Notes: generated by a model from the sequence alone, not told the origin. 64,000 nucleotides of DNA from Mermis nigrescens (GCA_036768485.1 JAVLUZ010000145.1:16767026-16831025), one strand, 5' to 3'. Shown: positions 21,540-32,961, counted from the first letter of the stretch. Made by a program: numbers and translations.

Positions 21540-23600
21540 GCTTGATGCATATTTTAGACCTTTTTAGCAGTTTTTATCTTCCCAAAAATCTTTGTACATG
21601 TACAAAGACGGCCCCGAAAAGTCTTTGTACATCGGGAAAAATCTTTGCCGAACATAAAAAAACCGTGCTTCTTGGTCGCCAAAAAAGTAAATAAATGTCA
21701 TTAATAGGTATCAAATTTGAGGAATTATGGTCACTGACGGCCAGAAATCATTGCAAATTGCATATCCATTCTTTAGGATTTTCCTAAGGGGGGCAGTATC
21801 CCAACTTTTCCTAAAACAGTCAAAAATAGATACAAAAATTTGCCCGTAACGCGCGAAATAGCGTTTTTTCGGTGTTCTACATTGTATACTTTTACATAAA
21901 ATCACCTTTGATGCAAATTTTTTCTAAAAATTTCGAAATTTTCGACAATTTTGTGCGAGAAAATCATTAACTTTCTTTGACTTTATAAAAATCTGGCGCG
22001 AAGCGCCGGAAAAACTTGTGAAATCAAGGCGGATAGACGTCTAGAAGCAGTCAGCATTTTTTGTACATGGACCGTTTGTACATACATGTACAAAGATCGT
22101 CCCCGAAAGTCTTTGTACATTTTGCACACACAAATTTTTAGGTACTATTATACGGTGCAGTAGCGATTTTACTGTGGTAAAAACAGAGTTGTTCGAATTT
22201 TGGTAGTGTGTTTTAGGTAATTTCTGGGTCTCTTAGGGCAAAAATCACTAAGAATCGTAAAACGGCGCAAAGCGCCGAAAAATTTGACATTTTTCCTTTA
22301 GAAATGCAATTTCTGCCATTATAAAGATATATAGAACACACAATCACTCATTTCGGCGCGAAGCGCAGAAAACGTTTTCCAATTACAGACCTTTTTTGCA
22401 GTTTCTGTCTTCCCAAAAATCTTTGTACATGTACAAAGACGGTCCCAAAAAATCTTTGTACAACGGGAAAAATTTTTGCCGAATACGAAAAAAATCGTGT
22501 ATAGAAGCATGATTTACTGCTAGATTTCTTGTATTTATAGCATTTGATGCAAAACATCGAAATTTTCAATCGAAAATAGAAGAAAACTATGCAAAAATAG
22601 CTGTCTCTGCTGTAAAAATTGTTTTGAAACCTACATGAACAGATAATGGCTTCCAGGCAGTGCTTTTTTTGTACAAGGTCTGGTTGCACATATACAAAGA
22701 TGGTCCCTAAAAGTCTTTGTACATTTTGTACATGCAAATTTTTGTGTACTATAATATAGTACAGTAGCGATTTTAGTGTGGTAAAACAGGGTTTTCGATC
22801 TTTGGTAGTGTATTTTAGCTAATTTCTGGGTTTCTGACGCCAAAAATTTCTAAAATTATCTGAAAACGGCGCGAAGCGCGAAAATGTTCGACATTTTTCC
22901 ATTCTAAATGCAAATTCTGCCATTTTAAAGATATATAGGACAAATAATTCATCAGTTCGGCGCGAAGCGCCGAAAATTGTGTGAATTTTACATCTTTTTA
23001 CAGTTTTTGTCTTCCTAAAAATCTTTGTACATGTTGAACACACAAAATTTTTGGGTACTATGATACATATGGTACAGCAGCAATTTTAGTGTGGTAAAAA
23101 CAGAGTTCTTCGACTTTTCGTAGTGTGTTTTAGCTGATTTCTGGGTTTCTAAGGGCAAAAATCACTAAGAATCGTCTTAAAACGGCGCGAAGCGCCGAAA
23201 AATTTGACATTCTTACTTTTGAAATGCAATTTCTGCCATTATAAAGATATATAGAACACACAATTACTCATTTTGGCGCGAAGCGCCGAAATTTTTTCGA
23301 ATTTTAGACATTTTTTGCAATTTTTGGCTTCCCAAAAATTTTTGTACATGTACAAAGACGGTCCCGAAAAGTCTTTGTACATCGGGAAAAATCTTTGCCG
23401 AGTACAAAAAAAACCGTGTATAGAACACACAATCACTCATTTCGGCGCGGGGCGCCGAAAATGTTTTTAGAATTACAGACCTTTTTTGCAATTTCTGTCT
23501 TCCCAAAAATCTTTGTACATGTACAGAGACGGTCTCAAAAAATTTTTGTACATCGGGAAAATTTTTGCCGAATACGAAAAAAATCGTGTCTAGAAGCATG
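21540..23600. repeat. Cluster of nested CAGTG-type hAT copies and a duplicated segment
   Basis: Repeated blocks contain CTTTGTACATGTACAAAG palindromes, 'gtattcggcaaagattttt' type ends, and eight or more GC hairpins (about 21476, 21994, 22263, 22354, 22866, 22958, 23183, 23274, 23440). One left tip, CAGTGCTTTTTTTGTACAAG, starts at 22656. The segment 22497-22655 ('tagaagcatgatttactgctag...cttccagg') recurs at 23583-23740. Individual copies are truncated into each other and were not separated further. Confidence 0.65.
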
Positions 23601-23864
23601 ATTTACTGCTAGATTTCTTGTATTTATAGCATTTGATGCAAAACATCGAAGTTTTTAATCGAAAATAGAAGAAAACTATGCAAAAATAGCTGTTTCTGCT
23701 GTAGAAATTATTTTGAAACCTACATGAACAGTTAATGGCTTCCAGGTCGCCAAGAAAGTAAATAAATCTCATTAATAGGTACACATCATCCGACGCATAG
23801 CGCCAGAAAAATTTTGAGAAATTATGGTCACTGACGGCCAAAAATCATTGCAAATTGCATATCC

Positions 23865-24022
23865 ATTCTTTATCTCGCCAAATATTTTTGGCCAAGCTGG
23901 GAGCGGCCACACCCCGCCCTCCCCTTAAATCCGCCCCTGCATTCTTTATCTCGCCAAATATTTTGGGCCAATGGGGGGGGCGGCCGCCCCCACCCCCGCC
24001 GTCCCCCTTGAATCCGCCCCTG
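23865..24022. repeat. Short tandem duplication (about 75 bp)
   Basis: 'cattctttatctcgccaaatattttgggcca' followed by a C/G-rich tract and 'aatccgcccctg' occurs twice in tandem (about 23869-23940 and 23940-24022). Confidence 0.7.
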
Positions 24023-24351
24023 TATTTCATATAACTAACTAGCTGATATGCAGTTAAGATGCACGTGCACTATGGTCTAGGTCTTGGTCACAAAGATGTC
24101 CTACCTATCTGCACGTGTAAAATTATATTTCTCTAGCTCCGGCTTCCGGCTCCAGCCTCCGGCTCCGGCTCTGGCCGGAGCAACATGGTTCAATCCGGCA
24201 CCGGCCGGATCTCCGGCTCTGGCCATTTTGGCCGCTCTGGTCGATCACTACTCATGCCATAAAAAATATTATTACTGTAAGCAATATATAATATATAAAA
24301 AATTATTACTGTAAGGCCTGAAAAAATAGACCTAGTGAACATAAGATTACT

Positions 24352-24480
24352 GTAGTCTTTTTTAACCCCGGCTTGGTGCATGAAATTGCTCAACAATAGA
24401 ACACCCTTACTACTGTAGCGCCCGACTTCGTAGTTGCTCAACAGCTGTTGATTGATTTTGCCAAACAGTGAAGACATTGA
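24352..24480 (-). repeat. Coding-like repeat, copy 2
   Basis: This is about 90% identical over 75 bp to copy 1 at 18799-18935. It encodes EVGRYSSKGVLLLSNFMHQA in the minus frame and is open for about 100 codons. The function is unknown to me. Confidence 0.45.
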
Positions 24481-24624
24481 AACATCCGTCATCATGCACA
24501 ACTCTTTAGCGTACTGTAAAAAATATTATTACTGTAAGACATACCATACATGCAGTTTATCTTTTAGCTTACTCTTGACCGGTTTATATTGTTTTTATCA
24601 CTGTAACATCTAATGCGTTTTAAT

Positions 24625-24785
24625 TCAGTTCAAAAATGCTGCAAATGAAATCAGCGTATTTGATAATATCGAAAAAACAGCTGCGCAAGTACTATCATAC
24701 GCTCATTTATAATATAGCTTATACATGTACTGTAGGTATCAAACGCGTACACACACAAAAGGTGGGTGTGCACCAGGCACAGGAA
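24625..24785. repeat. Right copy of the inverted repeat with 18295-18485
   Basis: Reverse complement of 18295-18485. The element at 24786-25878 is inserted right after 'ccaggcacaggaata'; the uninterrupted order (ccaggcacaggaatacccc) is visible on the reverse strand near 18310-18326. Confidence 0.65.
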
Positions 24786-25878
24786 TATAGTGCTGGCCTC
24801 TAAAAAAACCATTTTCATGTTTTTGGCTTATAACTTCAGAATAAATAGCATTGAAGAAGTCAACAAACATCTATTTTTGACAGCTGCCCTAGGCCTATAA
24901 CTTGCTATATGGAAGAATTTTTAAGCGCCATATTTCATAGCAAGCTTGCATAAAATACGAAACTTTGAATAAAAACCACTTTTTCCTAAAAAAAACCATG
25001 GGAACTAAAAAAAATCACCCCCAAAATGTTATGCGAAGTGCATGGTTGGCAGCGTGAAACAGTTTATTGACCTTAAATGATCACAATTTTGAAAAAAAAT
25101 CATTTTTCACGATATTTCCGTTCATTTTATCACATTTATATAAAAATCAATAATTTTTTCTGAATTTCATTAAAAGTTCTATAAATTTCACAAATGCAGT
25201 CTTCAATTGATAAAAAAGACTCTAAGTAAGTCTCTTCTACATCCTCTGCAAGAAATCAGTGCAAAATTATGCAACTTGATGAAAAGTAATTTCGTTGCTA
25301 TGGCAACGTATACTTAGCATTGGTCTTTTTTTAGGTTACAGTGGTTTTTTTAGGTTACAATCGAACTTTTTTGGCAGTTTTCGGGGTGATTCTTATTTTT
25401 TGTGAAAAATAAATATCAGGCATCATGAAAGGTGCTACGAGGCACATTCCTGCTAAGTTTTGTAAAAATTGGCGCTGGTTTTTTTTAGGTTACAACTGGT
25501 TTTTTTAGGTTTGGCTTTGAAGGTATACTGTAGCTATGTGGATGACATAGAAGAACTAAATTTTTTTCTGACATTAGTCTGCAAGGGAGCCTAACGTGAA
25601 AACATAAAAGATTCCAACAAATATGAATATGGGTAGAAATACTGACCCTCAAAAATGCTTTAAAAAAATCATAAAAATGGCAACTTTTAGGAACTTTTCG
25701 ACAAATTTATATCTCAAGTTTCTGAATGATCCGGAAAGCGACCAGGGGTCAATTGTGATCCTCATGGCATAGCTTGTTCGCCAGTATAATATCAGTCATC
25801 TCCTTTTGGTTATGGAAAAAAGGGGTGGTTTTTTTTAGGTTACAAATCGACTGGTTTTTTTTAGAGGCCAGCACTATA
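24786..25878. mobile_element. 1.09-kb TIR element, copy A
   Basis: The ends TATAGTGCTGGCCTCTAAAA and TTTTAGAGGCCAGCACTATA are inverted, with TA as the likely target duplication. The interior repeats the word TTTTTTTAGGTTACA about five times (25328-25360, 25478-25515, 25830-25850). Copy B in opposite orientation is at 29460-30542 and is nearly identical. No protein is encoded. Confidence 0.85.
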
Positions 25879-26318
25879 CCTGCCCAGGGTTGCCAAGTGT
25901 TCTTGTAAAAAAAACCAATTTTTACCTCAAAGTGCCAAAAAAATCTTAATTACTGCTTAAGCATATGCGCAAATAAACCTTAATCGCTAAAAATATGGCC
26001 TCAAAAACCCTCAAAACGTGGGGGCGAAGAAAACTCTAAATTGGCAACCCTGCGCGCGTAAAAATTTCAAAAACTACCAAAACTATTCAAAAACGCCAAA
26101 AAAAGTGTTTTGGATGCTCCGAAAAACCACCACCCTGTGGTTAAGCATAGGGACCCAAAGTACCAAATTCCTTCAAAAACTACCAAAAGGGTAGTAAAAC
26201 TGCCAACCTGGAAACACTGCCCGCCACCTTTTTTCCACTTTTTGGTCTATTTCTCAACCAAAATTTTGGGAAATGGAAAAAATTTTTGGGCTTGGTTAGC
26301 ATTTGTGGAAAATTTTTG

Positions 26319-26790
26319 TAATGCTAAAAATGCATTTCAGAGAGTTAAAACTTCAAAAATTTTTCGGCGCTTTGCGCCGAATTGATTAATTCTTACTTAT
26401 TATTAATCTTCAAGCCGCGCCGCTCAATTGCAGCATTTTTATCGATAATCTGGTCCTAGAACTCCATTACGATTGAAAATCCTTATCTTCTGCACGGATT
26501 CGATTAGTTTTTGTAATGCAAAAATGCGTTTTAAGAGGTAAAACTACAAAAATTTTTCGGCGCTTAGCGCCGAATTGATTTAGTTCTTACTTGTTATTAA
26601 TGTTTAAGCCGCGCGGCGCCAATTGCAGCATTTTTATCGATAATCTGGTCCTAGAACTCCATTACGATTGAAAATCCTTACCTTCTGCACAGTTTTTGTA
26701 ATGCAAAATGATTTAGAGAGCTAGAATTTCAAAATTTTCTGGCGCTTCACGCCATTTGATAAATTATAGTTCCAATTGTCAAAAACGACT
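26319..26790. repeat. Tandem triplication, about 190-bp unit
   Basis: Units at about 26319-26513, 26514-26697 and (partial) 26698-26790 share 'aatgc.aaaatgc', a GGCGC hairpin, 'cttactt.ttattaat', 'gcagcatttttatcgataatctgg' and 'tccattacgattgaaaatcc'. A related copy at 45.6 and 46.55 kb is split by the element 45690-46545. Confidence 0.7.
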
Positions 26791-27047
26791 CCAGAATTGG
26801 CTAAAATGCTTTACTGAAGGAAGGAAATTCAAGTTTCAACATAAATAACGTATACTGATCATGATATTTCTAGTAGAGCGCGAAATTTTTATACAAAAAG
26901 TGCATCAAACACCGCTGGCCCTGAATTCTTTGTTAAAGGCCAATATTGGCCAATAACGCGTGCGTTAGGGGCCAATATTTGCAAGATTTGAAATTCTTAA
27001 AAAGCTTCACGTCCGTGGGTTTCGAACCCCGTACTTTCGTGTTAGTA

Positions 27048-27233
27048 CATGGACGTAACCAGAGGGGGTCAGTGGGGTCTTTTGACCCCCCCAAAATGGA
27101 ATCGTCACAAAAAAATTCAAAGGGAGAGTAAAGGAAAATAAGCCATCTTCAAGTTGAACGTCGTTTTTTTACCATTTGAGACCCCCCAAAACTGTTCAGA
27201 CACCCCCAAAATAACATCCGGGTTATGTCCCTG
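27048..27233. mobile_element. Short TIR element, CAKGGACRTAACC tips
   Basis: The left tip CATGGACGTAACC and inverse right tip GGTTATGTCCCTG are flanked by TAGTA on both sides (27043-27047 and 27234-27238). The opposite palindrome arm (near 28950-28965) shows the uninterrupted sequence. It is 186 bp and non-coding. Confidence 0.7.
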
Positions 27234-27689
27234 TAGTAAACTCCCGCGCGCACACTGCGCCATAGCGAAATTGTGATCAAAATTCTGAAGAATGATACTA
27301 ATGCAATCTCTTATATATACAGTATACGTAGTTAATATTTTTTGATTGAAAGAGATTGCTTATCCTATCTTTTATGCCTATGTAGTTTGAATTGTATGGT
27401 AGGTACATATTTCTAATTGTCGTTGGTTTGCCTTACATATTGCAAAATATATATATATGAAACACAAAAGCGTGCAACGGTGCAAAATATTGACATAATC
27501 AACGATTGTTTTGTACTATCAGTAAAACTTTCCAATCGTTTTCTCTATACTGTTGACAAACCTGTTTTTGAAATTTTCGAGTCAGATATGTATCTGATAC
27601 CTATATGTGCATAATCTACCAGACGTGCACGATTATATAATTTTTTATGTATTATGCTCAAACTACATAGGCATAAAAGATAGGATAAG

Positions 27690-28836
27690 GGCTAAACTTA
27701 AGAATATGGTACTTTCAGAAAAGGTGCAAAACGAATACGGAATGGCAAATTTTTTTGCCAAAATGATAGAACATGATAAATTGAAGCGCGGAAAGAAAAC
27801 TTGGTGATAATCTGAGCCATACTTGCAAAGTTGCAGGCAACTCTCGATTTGAGTGTTGCGTGGGACGATTAAACGACTCGATCCAAGGACTTAGACATTT
27901 GTCAGAAATAAATAATATGGGCTGAAATATCGGAAGGAAGCATAGCAATGAAGGAGAAAAAAGAAAAAAGGCGCGGAAAGCTGTTTGAAATTCAAAAAAA
28001 ACTTACAAAAATTTCATATTTTTTGCATGTTTTTTTCGGTTTTACTTGATAAGATATACGAAAATCTAAGTTTTTGCTTCTATTATACTCAGGCTTAGGC
28101 TTAGTATATCTAAAAGGTGTTTCAAGCTGCTTAGGTCGAGGTCGCTCCCGCTTAGGTCGATGTATTGATGCTTAGGTCGATGTATAGATGCTCAGATCGA
28201 TATATAGATGCTTACAGTCAAGAACACAACTAACGATACACATTCGGTTGGAACGCATCCGGTTGCCAACCATTTTTAGGTCTTGGCGCAACCTGCTATA
28301 TATCTCTTCACACCCGGTAGCCAGGCAACTGGTTGGGTCAGCACATCACTCAATGAAATTCTCCTTTTGATCTTCCGCCAACCGGGTGTGGAAGGTTGTG
28401 TTACATGGAAAAAAGCAACCAGGTGCCACCTGGTTGGCAACCGAACAACCGGTGGAAGAGTTGCGGGTTGTGGTCGTTAGTTGTGTTTGGTACTGTAGGT
28501 CGATGTATAGATGCTTAGGTCGATGTATAGATGCTTAGGTCAATGTATAGATGCTTAGGTTGATGCATAGATGCTTAGGTCGACGTAAATTGGGTATCTA
28601 CATGTGATTCTGCATTTAGCTGTTTGAATCTTCAAATACTTAGGTCGATAAGATGCTTGTTTAATTCGAGAAGAGGCTAATTAAAGAAACCCATAGCTTT
28701 TGTAATATTGATCATAGACGGATGAAATTTTTCTTCCGCGCTTTCTTTCAACATGTTCTAAGTACTGAGCGAAAAATCCGCTCTTCTGAAGTTTATCTGT
28801 TAGTATTCAGAAAGTACCATATTCTTAAGTTACTCC
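27690..28836. mobile_element. TIR element with 9-bp duplication and 20-bp minisatellite, copy 1
   Basis: The ends GGCTAAACTTAAGAATATGG and CCATATTCTTAAGTTACTCC are inverted. The perfect 9-bp duplication TAGGATAAG flanks them (27681-27689 and 28837-28845). The interior holds a CTTAGGTCGATGTATAGATG minisatellite (about 28127-28214 and 28496-28585) split by the element at 28215-28495. Copy 2 is at 45690-46545 with its own 9-bp duplication. The length and 9-bp target fit a Mutator-like class (inferred). Confidence 0.82.
28215..28495. mobile_element. Tc1/mariner-like MITE nested in the minisatellite
   Basis: After TA at 28213-28214, the tip CAGTCAAGAACACAACTAAC pairs with the inverted GTTAGTTGTGTTTGGTACTG, followed by TA (28496-28497). 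Removing it restores the CTTAGGTCGATG repeat unit. It is 281 bp and contains ACCGGTTG-type imperfect palindromes but no protein. Confidence 0.82.
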
Positions 28837-29459
28837 TAGGATAAGCAATCTCTTTCAAACAAAAATATTAACTGCGTATACTGTATATAACAGATAGCAT
28901 TGGTATCATTCTTCAGAATTTTGATAACAATTTTGCTATGGCGCAGTGTGCGCGCGTGAGTTTACCAACACGAAAGTACGGGGTTCGAAACCCACGGACG
29001 TGAAGCTTTTTAAGAATTTTAAATCTCGCAAATATTGGCCCCTAATGCACGCGTTATTGGCCAATATTGGCCTTTAACAAAAAATTCGGGGCCAACATTG
29101 GCCAATAATCAGTGCCCTGGCGCTATTGCATGTGTACATAAAATTTTCTACTTGAAAAACACTGATTTTTTAACGCAGGCGCTCTATTTTTAACGTTTTT
29201 AGACCTCCCAAGAAACGTGGAAAAAGGTTGGAAAAAGTGGAAAAAAATTTTGGGTCTGGTCTATAATGTCAACCAAATCGCTGGGAAAAAAATGGTGTCA
29301 CCCACGCGTACCGCATTCGCACTCCGTTCGAAGCCTATCTATATAAGTATAGTAACTTTTGTAAAAAGTTTGTTATGCAGCAGTGGAATAACATACTTTT
29401 ATTCAAAATCTAGCCAATTAATCGAATGTTTTGCGAGATAGAGCACCAACTTACTTACA

Positions 29460-30542
29460 TATAGCGCTGGCCTCTAAAAAAACCAGTCGATTTGTAACCT
29501 AAAAAAAGCACCCCTTTTTTCCATAACCAAAAGGAGATGACTGATGATATTATACTGGCGAACAAGCTATGCCATGAGGATTACAATTGACCCCTGGTCG
29601 CTTTCCGGATCATTCAGAAACTTGAGATATAAATTTGTCGAAAAGTTCCTAAAAATTGCCATTTTTATGATTTTTTAAAAGCATTTTTGAGGGTCAGTAT
29701 TTCTACCCGTATTCATATTTGTTGGAATCTTTTATGTTTTCACGTTAGGCTCCCTTGCAGACTAATGTCAGAAAAAAATTTAGTTCTTCTATGTCATCCA
29801 CATAGCTACAGTATACCTTCAAAGCCAAACCTAAAAAAAACCAGTTGTAACCTAAAAAAAAACCAGCGCCAATTTTTACAAAACTTAGGAGGAATGTGCC
29901 TCGTATGTAGCACCTTTCATGATGCCTGATATTTATTTTTCACAAAAAATAAGAATCACCCCAAAAACTGCCAAAAAAGTTCGATTGTAACCTAAAAAAA
30001 CCACTGTAACCTAAAAAAAGACCAATGCTAAGTATACGTTGCCATAGCAACGAAATTACTTTTCATCAAGTTGCATAATTTTGCACTGATTTCTCGCAGA
30101 GGATGTAGAAGAGACTTACTTAGAGTCTTTTTTATCAATTGAAGACTGTATTTGTGAAATTTATAGAACTTTTAATGAAATTCAGAAAAATTATTGATTT
30201 TTATATAAATGTGATAAAATGAACGGAAATATTGTGAAAAATGATTTTTTTTCAAAATTGTGATCATTTAAGGTCAACTAACTGTTTCACGCTGCCAACC
30301 ATGCACTTCGCATAACATTTTGGGGGTGGTTTTTCTAGTTCCCATTGTTTTTATTCAAAGTTTCGTATTTCATGCAAGCTTGCTATGAAATATGGCGCTT
30401 TAAAATTCTTCCATGTAGCAAGTTATAGGCCTAGGACAGCTGTCAAAAATAGATGTTTGTTGACTTCTTCAATGCTACATATTTGTTCTGAAGTTATAAG
30501 CCAAAAACATGAAAATGGTTTTTTTTAGAGGCCAGCACTATA
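29460..30542. mobile_element. 1.09-kb TIR element, copy B (inverted relative to copy A)
   Basis: It runs from ATAGCGCTGGCCTCTAAAAA to GAGGCCAGCACTATA and is the reverse complement of 24786-25878 almost throughout. With copy A it forms inverted arms of about 1.09 kb separated by 3.6 kb. Confidence 0.85.
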
Positions 30543-30625
30543 CCTGTTTATACACATCGTCTGATCGCTCTCATAAGAGCACTCATTTGAGACTAATTCG
30601 CTAAAATAGAGGATTAAAAAGCTTA

Positions 30626-30795
30626 TAGTCTGTTTCACACAACTTCGGTCATAAATTTTAAAATTATCCCCGACAATTAGCTGATAGATTACGATACGAT
30701 TATAGCATTGATCTGATATATAGTTATCGTAACCCTCGGCTTACTGTCGATGATAATTCTTAGAATTTATTCACAAATTTATGTGAAACAGACTA
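30626..30795. mobile_element. Short TIR element, TAGTCTGTTTCA family, copy 2
   Basis: The tips TAGTCTGTTTCACACAACTT and AAATTTATGTGAAACAGACTA are inverted. The interior resembles 676-839 ('ttagctgatagattacgat...', 'tatagcattgat'). It is 170 bp and non-coding. Confidence 0.78.
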
Positions 30796-32225
30796 TAGTT
30801 CAGCGTAAGGATTGTGCACATCGATTAAAAGAGTAGGTACGTGGTGCTGACCTATGAGAAGAATTTATAAATTTTCATTCGTTTCTCTTTTTATTAAGTT
30901 ATGTACAGGCAGTAAGCTGAAAGTAAGAGTAGTATTTTACAATATTCTCATAAAATGGGCATCTACTTGTAGATAGTGTATCTACACGTACCGTTACTTG
31001 TACGGCCTTTGCGCACCTTAGTGCGCCAATTCCGACTATCCGGTCTTTTGTTTCCACTTTGGCGATCCAGCCATAGTTTTCAGGTTATCGATAGTATGAC
31101 ATGCGGAGGCATTCCGACCACGCAGTGTCTTTTGGTTGGACTCTTGTCGCTATGTGTCGCGAGGGATACAAAGATGCGACCTTTTACTGTGGAACCCCCT
31201 ACAAGTCCCCTATCATTTCTTTACAATTAAAACATAGGCGACATGACCGCTATTCACGTTGAGCCTGTGCAGAGACCCAAAAAATCCATGCGCAAGGAGC
31301 GCCAATTTCTTATAAATAACATTTCTTTCTATTCCTCTTCTTATATTACTGTAGGCCTCCCTCCAATTATTATTAGTTCGGCTGTTGTGGCAAGAATTGC
31401 CTTTTTATTTTCCCGGCGTGTCATCTTTGACTTTATCAGCGCCTAAGTCTGTACATTGGTTTAGTTAGATAAAAGCAAGAAAACTAACTGTCTAGAGATG
31501 CATTATATCGCAGGCAGTTAGGGATTTGGAATCGGCCGGCCACGACTTTACTTCTTGCAGGATTCTTTTGGGTAAAACCTTTTATTTATCATTTCCTGCA
31601 AAATTCATAATTCCTCTTTCGAATCAAAAAATTATAAAAATTATAACATAATTTTTATAGATGATGACAGCCCGGACTAGAGCTCTTTGTTGTTGCGATT
31701 TAGGTACAGAGTGCTATTGGAACCAAAATTTATAAGTAGTTTTGCCATAGGTAATCTGGCGCGAAACCTTTTCAATTCTTTTCGCGAAAAATTATTCTTT
31801 TGGTCTAAAAAGGTCCAAGGACCTAGGGCGAATACCGGGGTTATCTAATTACTCCTGTGTTAGGATCTGCGGTCGGCATCTCCTTCCCATAATCTCCATA
31901 ACTACCGGACCAGTAACATCCGCGGAGATTTTAGGTAGTAAGAATTCAGGGTATGTAATTTGGAAAAGTGCAGGTGAATTGCCGCAGTTTCCTATCCAGC
32001 GCTAGTTGTTGCATAGGTACTTAGGTAAGCCCCGAAGGTAATTATTGGGGTTCGTTGCTTTGGTAGTTGTTGTGTGTTGGGTATCTTCCCCGACGGCGTG
32101 CTGTCGGTTTAGCTATCCGTACATACATACTTCAAGTACATACTTAATCAGCAAACTCGTTTGCGCGCGCTAAGACAACTCCAAGGTAACTAAAGCCCTA
32201 AAAGTTATATACTGTTTGCTCCTTT
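30796..32225. other. Unassigned stretch
   Basis: No gene is recognised. The part at about 30990-31200 is less AT-rich than its surroundings and looks protein-like on the minus strand in broken frames, which could be a decayed retroelement. I could not identify it. Confidence 0.3.
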
Positions 32226-32360
32226 AGTCTGTTTCATTTATCCGAGGGCTTTTCCAGTAAATGCTTTTGGATGCTACAGTAACCCTTTCTTTCTTAGTTA
32301 CTGTAGGTAGCTGAATCTCACTATAGATACGTAGCTAAGAAGGGTTTTTCAGTGTACATG
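32226..32360. mobile_element. Left-end fragment of the tRNA-bearing TIR element
   Basis: 'tagtctgtttcatttatccgagggctttt' and the following 'ttactgtaggtagct...atctcactatag' match the first 130 bp of 33053-33601. It is truncated on the right. Confidence 0.75.
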
Positions 32361-32431
32361 TACAGCATAGGCACATTCACCTCTTACCTAACCCGAGACT
32401 TAAGCTTATGCGCTCACACGGGGGTTCTCGC

Positions 32432-32961
32432 CATACGTGGGCAGCAAGAAAATTCTGGGGGGGGGTGCAAGATTTTTTTGAAGGTCTAAAAATGGCCTTA
32501 AAAATGGTGGTATGGCGATAAAAACACCATTTTTCGACGTTTCTCATCAAGCACTATCCATTGGCATCAAAAAATTGCAAAAAAGACGAAAAAAATTTTC
32601 AAAAATCGAATTCTGGGGGAGGGGTATTTTGATTTCTGGGGGGGGGTATTTTGGTTTCTGGGGGGTGCATACCATACGTGGGCAGCAAGAAAATTCTGGG
32701 GGGGGGTGCAAGATTTTTTTGAAGGTCGAAAAATGGCCTTAAAAATGGTGGTATGGCGATAAAAACACCATTTTTGACGTTTCTCATCAAGCACTATCCA
32801 TTGGCATCAAAAAATTGCGAAAAAAACGAAAAAAATTTTCAAAAATTGAATTCTGGGGGGTATTTTGATTTCTGGGGGGTATTTTGGTTTCTGGGGGTGC
32901 ATACCCCCCCCCCTGCCCAGGTGTGGTGCATACCCCCCCAAACCCCCCACGCCCAGGTGTG
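32432..32961. mobile_element. hAT element of the CAYACSTGGGC family, host of a self-insertion
   Basis: The left tip CATACGTGGGCAGCA and right end CCCAGGTGTG are flanked by the perfect duplication GTTCTCGC (32424-32431 and 32962-32969). A second copy of the same family in the same orientation (32673-32925) is inserted near its right end with its own target duplication. Confidence 0.88.
32673..32925. mobile_element. hAT element inserted in a copy of itself
   Basis: Tips CATACGTGGGCAGCA and TGCCCAGGTGTG, with the perfect duplication GTGCATAC (32665-32672 and 32926-32933). It is 253 bp and almost identical to the host copy, so both are recent. Confidence 0.88.

Larger units (their letters stand above)
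18976..24250. mobile_element. 5.3-kb hAT element with CTCCGG subterminal arrays
   Basis: The tips TAGTGATCGACCAGAGATCC and GATCTCCGGCTCTG...GGTCGATCACTA are inverted and flanked by the perfect 8-bp duplication CTCATGCC (18968-18975 and 24251-24258). Both ends continue into CCGGCT/CCGGAG hexamer arrays, and the left one has a TTTTTT tract. The length is in the range of autonomous hAT elements, but the interior consists of nested repeats (19121-20778, 21540-23600) and no transposase is recognisable. It is therefore most simply a non-autonomous or gutted element. Confidence 0.88.
26914..29100. mobile_element. Palindromic element with long arms and two insertions
   Basis: The left arm (26914-27047 plus 27234-27392) is inverted relative to the right arm (27659-27689 plus 28837-29100). 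Landmarks are 'gttaaaggccaatattggcc', 'cacgtccgtgggttt', 'ggcgcagtgtgcgcgcg' and 'aaagagattgcttatcc'. The loop is about 27393-27658. The left arm carries 27048-27233 and the right arm carries 27690-28836, which itself carries 28215-28495. The outer termini and any target duplication are not clear. Confidence 0.7.

Noticed and set aside
24118..24250. CpG island or promoter from the GC-rich stretch
   Set aside because: It is the CTCCGG hexamer array of the hAT right end, mirrored at 18990-19080.
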